Part shown: in pieces, positions 55,944 through 64,000 of the stretch | Layout: each line of letters opens with the position of its first letter | Position numbering within the stretch: the first letter of the stretch is position 1 | Assembly (NCBI GenBank): GCA_014526335.1 | Contig: JACTAT010000049.1 | Location: 868,001-932,000 of the forward strand | Direction of reading: 5' to 3' | Source: Chrysaora quinquecirrha | Taxonomy: Eukaryota; Cnidaria; Scyphozoa; Semaeostomeae; Pelagiidae | DNA length: 64,000 nt | The notes under the pieces: model-generated | What the model saw: the letters and a program-made list of their open reading frames with translations, nothing else | Databases searched by the model: none | What the model was told of the DNA's origin: nothing | Position numbers and translations under genes: made by a program

Positions 55944-57043
55944 TGGGAAAAAGTTGACGATAAGAAATTTTGCTGAGGGTAAGTGTTATTTTTGTTTGCT
56001 GACAGTTCTTGTTTCTCTTTCTGCATAATGAAATACTCTAGCCATTCACATACGGTCCCGTTGCATGTTTACGTCCATGATAAATTCCTCAAAAATTTGG
56101 TGTACTCCAGACATACTAAGTTGTCTCCAAGCCAAAATCGCAACATCAAACTCTGACAATTGTTAAAATTCTGAATTCAATTGATTACCTCAGGCATACA
56201 GGAGGTGATCAATGAGAATCTTAAATTGTGAAGTCATATGAACAGATGACATACAGTCTTTTTTATGACGTAAACCCAGGGAGTGTTCTTGAAAGAAATT
56301 TTGACAGGGGGTGCTCGATTTATTTTTTGGGTCTGAAATTTTGGATTTCCTCACTTTATTTGGTTTGGAAAATACTCTTATTTTTTTGGAAGCGAATTTT
56401 CCATTTATTTTGTTGGTGGCTTAGATTCAAGGTGTCTAACGATATAATTACGTCTAGGTGTCTAACGATATTTTACAAGCACAAAATAATGTGATTCTTC
56501 TCTTTCTTCTTTCGTTATCGGATTTGATGGTGAGGAAAGCACTACCTACACTACTATTTCTCTACCTTCAAATCAGAGCACACGGCAGTGCCTTCTTTAT
56601 TTCTTGATTTATTAATCATTTGTTTTGATCATTACAATACCAAACCCTTGTAGAACCTGAGCCAGTTATGCTTTCCACTTGTCCACTTTATACCGATCAT
56701 ACTGCAATCCTGATCTAAATGTATTTCGTGCGAGTCATTTAGCTCCCTTTGGTCTAATCTCTATTGAGAACTAACGTCATTATCCTGATAGCAATGTTGA
56801 TTAGGGGATTTAAAATGGCTTGGTTTGCCAATCGAAGACATTTGTGTGATATCCCTCCAAATGTCATATTTTTCAAGACACTTTTGCTTCCAACATTTTC
56901 GGTAATTTTAATTTGTAGAAAGCAATGGCCACTGTTGCTCTAAGAACGTGAACAACAGCAATAAAATGCAGAAAATTCAAAATTGACTATTGCAGGCCTT
57001 TAAAGTTTGTTCTGCACTTTGGCTGTGGTAATTTTATAACTGC
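55944..57043. other. No supported gene
   Basis: AT-rich sequence. A GGTAAGTG donor-like site at about 55978 suggests the THAP gene could have continued before its stop. The left end of the BEL/Pao relic begins at about 57040. Confidence 0.4.
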
Positions 57044-58230
57044 ATGATCGAAGTCAAAGGAAGACAACTTGTAAAGAAAATTACAAGAAATTGTTACCTC
57101 TGCAAACATATTCTTGGAAAAAGCTATGGCAACCTGAAAACAGAACAGCTGCCAGACTTTCGCGTAAGAGAAAAACATCCATTTACCTCAGTCAGAATAG
57201 ATTTCGCCGGACCTTTATATGTCAGATCAGACGGGAATGCAATGAGCAAGGTTTACATCACATTATTTACTTGTGGGACATCTCGGGCTGTTCATATCAA
57301 ACTAGTTCCAGAATTGTCAGTTGAGTCATTCATGCTTTGTTTTAGACGATTTGTAAGTAGAAGAGGAGTACCGTCCGTTATCGTATCAGATAAAGCGAAA
57401 ACCTTCAAATCGTTTTCTAAGCATTTGACGAAATTGTTCAAATCTGAAGAAGTGGAGTCATATCTTCAACAGAAGCGGATAACTTGGAAGTTTAATCTCG
57501 CCAAGGCCCCATGGTGGGGAGGATTTTATGAAAGACTGATCTAGGAAATTAAGCTTTGTCTAAAAAAATGTGTTGGAAGAGCTAAATTGTCAATGGATGA
57601 ATTAAACACTGTTCTTATTGAAATCGAAGGAGTTCTGAATTGTCGTCCATTAACCTACGTTTATTCTGATGAACTGGTTGAACCTTTGACTCGGTCTCAC
57701 TTGTTAACAGGACGTCAAATTCTACAATTACCGTATTTCTCAACTGAGAACCGAGATCGAGATTATAACTCTACTGCAGTTTCGTTCCAGAAACATGCAA
57801 GATACGTTGAATCAATTCTTAAGCATTATCAGAAACGTTGGAAAAAGGAATACTTAGTATCGTTGAGTGAACATCATCGTATGTCAAATGATGGGATGGC
57901 AAACAGATTGAGATCAAGGAAGGAGATGTAGTGACAGTACAGGACGAAAATCTCAAAAATCGCATATATTGGAAGGTTGCAAAGATCGTTCAGCTTATTG
58001 TCGGAAGGGACAATGTCATTCGTGGCGCTAAGTTACTTTTACCAAATGGAAATCATATAGAAAGACCTGTACAGAAGCTTTATTCTCTTGAAGTGTCTCA
58101 GAAGGAGTTTAATAAGAATGAATTTCTAGAAGAAGTCAAACCTGTGGAGAGACCGAAACGGAATGCTGCAGTGATGGCAAGAAAGAGAATGGACATCATT
58201 GACCAGCTTGAAAGGGACGATGAACTCTAA
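57044..58230 (+). pseudogene. BEL/Pao retrotransposon integrase and C-terminal domain
   Basis: Zinc-binding CYLCKHILGK, then VRIDFAGPLYVR (first Asp), LFTCGTSRAVHI, SRRGVPSVIVSDKAKTF (second Asp), KAPWWGGFYERLI (Glu). A stop follows at 57541. Then LNTVLIEIEGVLNCRPL, LTRSHLLTGR and the C-terminal DENLKNRIYWKVAKIV, GRDNVIRGAKLLLPNG domain typical of BEL/Pao. One frame change near 57930. The rest of pol and gag are missing. Confidence 0.85.
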
Positions 58231-58278
58231 GTGTTTTGATATTATTTTAGTATATGCATAGCTGGTCAAGGGGGGGAG

Positions 58279-58460
58279 TGTAAGAAATCTTCAGTTGAAT
58301 TGAATTGACTTGATATAAACTTTAGCGGTCGTGGGTCTCCCGGCCAAACCTTTCATATTGGTAGTTTTACTTTAATCTTGGAGAGTTTTTTGGTTGTCAC
58401 CTTCGAAGTCGGACATGTATGAAGTATTCTGAAATTGGTTATGTTCGTAAGTCTCTTAGT
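58279..58460 (+). mobile_element. BEL/Pao 3' LTR, start visible, end uncertain
   Basis: A polypurine tract (aagggggggag) directly precedes TGTAAGAAATCTTCAG, the expected LTR start. No 5' LTR is present, so its right border cannot be set; 58460 is only a guess. Confidence 0.5.
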
Positions 58461-58709
58461 TTCATCAAGGTGATAAATTTCTTTATTTTATGTATGTTTC
58501 TTAATACAGTCCTCTGACGATGTTTTTTTGAGTGTCGATTCTTGTTTCTTGAATGATTGAATATTCCAATTAATCTTGCCTGTCTCCCAAAATCTGGGAC
58601 ATAGAAAGAGAACCAAGACAGGAAAAACTCTAAAGTGTCGCACCCTTGCACACTTCAAATTCATTACCACTCTCATTGACACTGACTTCAGTGCCGCAAT
58701 TAGGGAGTA

Positions 58710-59800
58710 ATGGAGGAAAGACCAAGTAATAAGGAGGCTTTGAGGGGACAAGATGTAGATGTTGAAACAAGGCTGACAACTGTGGAATCATCCCTTCAGG
58801 ACATAAATCCGACCCTAAAAAACCTGCTAGAGGCCACCAACAAATCTTCTTCAAGCCTGAGGGCCACCATGAATAGTCCAGCAGGTTCGTCCAACGATAC
58901 AAGTCTGCTCCCAAAGCACGCGGGCCAAGAAATCCCTCCTCAAGTGCCCAGTTTTGTGCCCGTGTCGTCGTCCACTGGGTCGACAACCACCAGCAACAAA
59001 AGCCTGCCGCCTCAAAGCTCATTGTTTCAAAGCCTGTCGAGTTTCATCGTGCCTTCCTTGGCAAATAATGATGGGACAATTCCGTTCCTCGTTAACCAAG
59101 CAGTTTTGGGACAAAATCTACCGCCGGCCATTTTGGTAATTGGGGGCCTCCCTCCCGTTCCGGGATGGCTGGTCACTATGATCCACAAGAACCAATATGT
59201 TGATTTTGCCCTGTTGCGGCTTTGCATTTTGAATGTTCTACCTAACATTGCACCAAGGGGGGTCCAGCTGTCACATCTTTTGCCCCTGGAATTACAGCCC
59301 ATCTCGACATTCATCGATTGGGCGTAGGTTTGGGCGTATATTCTTCGATAGTGGCTCAAAAACATGCGGACAAATTGGGTGACCTGCTCCGCTATTTTCT
59401 GCTGATTTCCAAAGCAAATAGAGACGTCCAGGGTGCGGGGTGGCTGGCCTACGATACAGCGTTTCGGAGGCATGCGGCTGGCAATACCTCAGTATCGAGG
59501 ACTATGCTGGATCCAACTCTTTATATTTCCACAGTGGTGGCTGATGGTGTGAATAACCAGGTGCGTTTACCGTCAGCATCAGCTTATCCATCCTCATCTT
59601 CCATGCCTAGGAGTCGGCAGCGAAATGTGTGTTACTCATGGAACTCTGGAGAGTGTCAATACCCCCATGGTTGCAATTTTCAGCACGTATGTTCATTGTG
59701 TGGGGGCGAGCACAAAAGGAAAGATTGCCGTAGAAACAATAGGGGCTCGCCAAAAGATTCTACATCAGCGCCCGTTACCAGGAAACCTAGAAATAACTGA
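58710..59800 (+). pseudogene. DIRS gag-like ORF, one frameshift
   Basis: Starts MEERPSNKEALRGQDV. A Ser/Pro-rich N-terminal part precedes IPGW-type LVTMIHKNQYVDFALL and PISTFIDW. After a frame change near 59322 the reading goes on with HADKLGDLLRYFLLI, WLAYDTAFRRHAAG and a Cys/His cluster CQYPHGCNFQHVCSLCGGEH. These motifs are typical of DIRS-group ORF1 proteins. Confidence 0.75.
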
Positions 59801-59819
59801 CTAGCTTGCTTTTATTTAA

Positions 59820-61240
59820 ATGATTCTGTTTTACCATTACCGGCTATCATTTCTTCTCTTAATATTTGTGTTGGGGGGAATTTTTATGGTGTTCAGACCA
59901 GCCCAATTCCTCTTGAATCCTGCAAGGTTTATTGTATGGTTTCAGTATAGGTATAGAAGGGGCTCCCCTGTGTCCTGTTCCCTCAATTGCTTATCGGCTT
60001 ATCAAAAGCCAGAGGTTATCGATTGTGATCTGAAGGATGAGCTCTTGCACGGTACTATCGCTGGTCCTTTTTCTGTCCCCCCTCTCCCTTCGTTGACTCT
60101 TAATCGTTTTGGGGTGATTCCTAAGTCCACACCGGGAAAGTGGCGCTTAATAACCGATCTCTCTTTTCCCACTGGCGGCTAAGTTAATGATCTGATCCCT
60201 GATTCAATGATCTGATCAACTGTCTCTTATGATGGTATCCCAGATGCAATCAACAGGGTAATGCAGTTTGGGCGTGGTGCCCTTATGGCAAAATTTGACC
60301 TCCGGAGGGCTTATCGTTTACTTCCTGTGGCCTACCTGGATCGACAATTCTTGGGTATGAAGTGGAGAAAACAGTTTATATTGACATGGCCCTCCCATTT
60401 GGCCTCCGCTCGGCCCCTCGGATTTTTACTCGCTTTGCGGATGTTTTGCAGTCTATCTTTCGGCAAAACCCTAGAGTTACCGCTAGCGTTCAGCATTATC
60501 TGGATGATTTCTTTTTAGTGGGGAAGCCAAATTCTCTTTCTTGCCAAGAGTCCTTGGAAACTTGTTTTCAACTCAGTCAGCAGCTCGCGGTACCTTGGGC
60601 CCCAGATAAAGCGGAGGGCCCTACTACTTGTATAACCTTTCTAGGCTTAGAACTTGATTTGGAGAAACTAGAGCTTCGAGTGCCAAACGAGAAGCTTGAT
60701 CGTATTCGACAGGAGCTGCAGTTTTGGGTATCTAGGAGATCTGCCACGAAGCGCAAACTTCTGTTGTTAATTGAGCTTCTTCAATTTTGCTGTCAGGCTG
60801 TTGTGCTGGGGCGCCCATTCCTACGCCGTCTTATTGATAGGGCCATTATGTTAGTCTGTCTAGCTGGGAAGGAGACAACATAAAGTGGTGGCACTCTCTT
60901 CTTACACACTCGAATGGTCGCAGTTTATTCCTTTTTGAAAAATGGGCCCCAGCCACTGATAAAGTCATCTCATCTGATGCAGCTGGTAGTTTAGGATTCG
61001 CTGCTATATATCAAGACCAGTGGTTCTCAGAGGTCTGGCCTGCTGGTTGCGAGTCTCTGAATATTGCATGTAAGGAACTTGTTCCTATAGTCCTAGTGGC
61101 AAAGCTTTGGGGTTCCATGTGGCAGCGTCGTCGGGTTGTGTTCCGGTTTGACAATATGGCTGTTGTATCCTGTCTTATTCAAGGGACTTGTAGGGATGGT
61201 CACTTGGCCTTCTTGTTACGGGACTGAGTATCTTAGCTAT
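59820..61240 (+). pseudogene. DIRS reverse transcriptase and RNase H
   Basis: RT begins RFGVIPKSTPGKWRLITDL. After two stops it gives LMAKFDLRRAYRLLPV, then PFGLRSAPRIFTRFAD and the catalytic QHYLDDFFLVG (about 60491-60523), then FLGLELDLEKLELRVP. RNase H follows with SSDAAGSLGFAAIY, CKELVPIVLVAKLWG and FRFDNMAVVSCL. Frames change at least three times. Confidence 0.85.
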
Positions 61241-61965
61241 TCTTTCTAACTTCACGTTCACTGCTGTCCACATTCCTGGTGTTTTAAATGTGGCAGCTGA
61301 TGCTCTTTCTTGCCTCGATTTCCAGGTGTTCTTCTCAACTGTCCCAACTGCGGATTCAACTTCATTGGCGATCCCCAGCCGATTCCTTCATCATCTTCTT
61401 TATCCACCCTGGACAAGGATTGGCAACACTTGTTAAAAAATGCATTCTCCCTCAACACAAAGAAAACATATCGTTCCACCCAACAAAACTTGATCCAATT
61501 CGTGCTGGTTGCGAGTCTCTGAGTATTGCATATAAGGAACTTGTTCCTATAGTCCTAGTGGCAAAGGTTTGAGGTTCCATGTGGCAGCGTCTTCGGGTTG
61601 TGTTCCGGTGTGACAATATGGCTGTTGTATCCTGTCTTATTCAAGGGACTTGCAGGGATCGTCACTTGGCCTTCTTGTTACGGGACTGAGTATCTTAACT
61701 ATTCTTTCTAACTTCACGTTCACTGCTGTCCACATTCCTGGTGTTGTAAATGTGGCAGCTGATGCTCTTTCTTGCCTCGATTTCCAGGTGTTCTTCTCAA
61801 CTGTCCCAACTGCGGATTCAACTTTGTTGGCGATCCCCAGCCGATTCCTTTCATCATCTTCTTTATCCACCCTGGACAAAAATTGGCAACACTTGTTGAA
61901 AAATGCATTGTCCCTCAACACAAAGAAAACATATCGTTCCGCCCAACAAAACTTTATCCAATTTG
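61042..61965. repeat. 462-bp tandem duplication inside the DIRS element
   Basis: gctggttgcgagtctctga starts at 61042 and again at 61504, and the two units stay nearly identical throughout. The unit spans the end of RNase H and the start of the recombinase gene. 462 is a multiple of three, so the frame would be kept. Confidence 0.92.
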
Positions 61966-62831
61966 TCCAAAATAACGATTTTCTGAATTCCAATGGGTCT
62001 CCATTCCCAGTTTCTGAGTTGACTTTGTTACGCTACATTGGCGTCTTAAGTAAGTCTTGTAAAGCTTCGTCAGTGAAAGTTTACCTTGCTGCTATATCAG
62101 ATACTTACAGATTCAGAATGGTTTTCCTAACCCATTTGTTGGCTGCCTGCAGCTCCCATTGGTGTCCCGTGGCCTTAAGCGCCTGGATAACAAACCGTCG
62201 AAAGAAAAAATGCCCATCACATCTTTGGTTCTGCATACGTTGAAGCTCCACCTTGATTTGGGGGTGTTCGATGACTTAATGATTTGGGCTGCCTGCTGTA
62301 CAGCATTTTTTGGTTTCCTTCGAGCTGCAGAATTTACCTCCCCATCCTCTGGTTTTATTGAAGACAAAAACACATGTCCCTGTCCGATGTCATGGTGGAC
62401 AAAAGTCCAGTTCCTGACAATGCGTTCCCGAGACTCAAATACTCTAAGACAGATCAATTTGGGAAAGGTTGCACTGTCATCCTCGCTCGATCTAGCAGCT
62501 TGATTTGCCCAGTCGCTGCCTTGATGGCCTACTTGCAAAGGCGGGGGCCTTGCCCCGGCCCCTTGTTTATGTTTAGTAATGGTGTGCCACTGACCAAGGT
62601 AAAACTAAACAGCCGTTTACAGTCATTGCTAAAATCTTGTGGTTGGCCAAATACATTAACATTGCACAGTTTTCGCGTGGGTGCAGCAACCTCTGCGGCA
62701 GCACTTGGGTTTCCGGATTATTTTATCCAGGCACTGGGCAGGTGGTCCATGATACCTTTTTCAACACTTCCTCTAACAATTTTGTTTTAGAGACCCCTGA
62801 AACATCTACAAGAACTCTAACAAAATTTTAA
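61800..62831 (+). pseudogene. DIRS tyrosine recombinase
   Basis: N-terminal core-binding part LKNALSLNTKKTYRSAQQNF and LLRYIGVLSKSCKASSVKVYLAAIS. The catalytic part follows a frame change: FFGFLRAAEFTS with the first Arg, then CPVAALMAYLQRRGPCPGPL, then LHSFRVGAATSAA (His-x-x-Arg) and QALGRWS. The nucleophilic Tyr expected shortly after GRWS is not in the visible frame. Frame changes near 62140 and 62440. Confidence 0.82.
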
Positions 62832-64000
62832 TCGTAGATAAATTAATTGCTAATATTAGACTGTTAATGTGAGGCTTTACTGTATTTAAAATTGTACCTC
62901 AACTTGCTCCTTCTTATTATTAAAGTCACGAACACTCCTATCAGAGAAAGTACAATATCTTTCAAGTAAGGAAAAAGTTTGGTTGTCTAGCCAAAATCAA
63001 GATATTAGAAGTAAAGGAGTTTCCAGGCTTCAAAGTGAATATTGAATGTAATACTTTCTGTACTAATTAATATGAAAATGTTAAGTTAGAAATGAGAATG
63101 TTTGAAGCATACTATTTTATATATCAAATATGGACATTTTTGAATGCTCCAAATATACATACATATAGTACATACTATTTATCGGAATATTTAATCTAAC
63201 AGATACTGCAGGATACAGAACGAAGGAAACCTATCATCAAAGAAACTAAAAACTGCTCTGGAAAAGAATGCTGAACCTTTAACAAAAAAAGTTTATCGTC
63301 ATTAATCCACATGTTTCACAGCATCTATATCATATGGTTGAAACGGTAAGCTAATTTCTCATATCACTATGTAAGGTTGGTACTTGGTCTAAGGCCTAAG
63401 ATACCAAAACGCATGCGATTAGGCTCATATCACATGAACAAAAATTTGTATCCGGCCTTATATGAATAATTGTAAGTTCGTTTTTAACATTTCCACTCAT
63501 TGGATCTTGTAATTCATACTCAGACCGCTACCGATTCAAGAGTGTTTTATCAAATTTCTTTATAGAAAATTAGTATTATCAATGTTCTTGAAGCTTGTGA
63601 ATTCAGAGATTTAAGAACATAAAAAAAATTTGGACGGTAATGCATGTAATTATTTTTTACAAGTTATTTGAAAAAATGTATCAGGAGCCTAACCTCAACT
63701 GTTCAAAGGCAACATCAGAAAATACTTTGAAACCATTGAATGGGAAATGGCCAGTCTGTCTTGCAAATAGATGTCTTTTGTAATGTACCATTGGTTCCCA
63801 TTAGACGGAGCTTGAAAAGGTAGCTCACACCTCTCGCTAAAGCACCAACACTGAACTTTGTTAAAAGCACACCATTGAAACATTGGTTGTAAGATTTAAC
63901 AATACCCTGTAAAATTTTTCCATAAATGTTTCTATAATTGTTTCCATAAATGCTTAAGGTTTTGGATTTCTACACTCACTATAAATTTAAACATGCCCCT
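62832..64000. other. No supported gene
   Basis: AT-rich sequence. It probably includes the 3' terminal repeat of the DIRS element, but no complementary end was identified. A 62-codon minus-strand ORF (63695-63883) looks incidental. Confidence 0.4.

Overview
This window looks like an accessory, transposon- and virus-rich stretch of an invertebrate animal genome. It is eukaryotic: there are GT-AG introns in the THAP and RING-HECT genes, LINE, BEL/Pao, Ty3, DIRS, hAT and Tc1 elements, satellites, and AT-rich sequence. The combination of DIRS, adintovirus/Polinton pieces, RING-HECT genes and integrase-core genes would fit a cnidarian or a similar marine invertebrate. That assignment is an inference, because no single-copy host gene was recognised.

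Layout. 0.5-2.1 kb: a LINE tail and a 77-bp satellite. 2.8-5.3 kb: minus-strand, decayed Polinton/adintovirus-type virion genes (a penton-like minor capsid protein and basic core-like proteins). 5.6-6.4 kb: a segment with G/C-run inverted ends. 6.4-11.2 kb: an almost full-length CR1/L2-like LINE (minus). 11.2-11.7 kb: a Polinton-type integrase fragment. 11.9-13.1 kb: a THAP pseudogene. 13.2-15.1 and 17.5-19.1 kb: two nearly identical Tc1/mariner units around a parvovirus-like HUH-SF3 Rep relic (16.0-17.2 kb).

19.1-27.4 kb is the most notable block. It is a virus-like gene island with a cyclin homologue, a Bcl-2 homologue, a possible nuclease, several unknown genes, basic virion-like proteins and the start of a protein-primed type-B DNA polymerase. 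The polymerase abuts a terminal region with very long heat-shock-element arrays, CCAAT boxes and paired CRE sites. That terminal region is mirrored at 29.05-29.35 kb across a 17-copy, 96-bp satellite, and a related one lies at 52.2-52.8 kb next to a second polymerase fragment. Together these suggest a family of integrated adintovirus-like elements that carry cell-cycle and apoptosis modulators under what may be stress-responsive control.

31.5-35.7 kb: a spliced RING-HECT ubiquitin-ligase gene faces an intact 506-codon integrase-core gene. 36.3-38.0 kb: Ty3 and LINE relics. 38.7-39.2 kb: a long inverted-repeat element. 40-44 kb: largely empty. 44.1-50.7 kb: integrase-core, hAT and other transposase fragments, partly nested. 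51.2-52.8 kb: the second polymerase and terminal region. 53.4-55.9 kb: a spliced THAP gene split by a 735-bp palindromic insertion with a 5-bp target duplication. 57.0-58.5 kb: a BEL/Pao 3' end. 58.7-62.8 kb: a DIRS retrotransposon with a 462-bp internal tandem duplication. 62.8-64 kb: nothing recognised.

Most coding remnants are broken by frameshifts or stops. The exceptions are the 34.2-35.7 kb integrase-core ORF, the Bcl-2-like ORF, the two nuclease-like ORFs and several small unknown ORFs.
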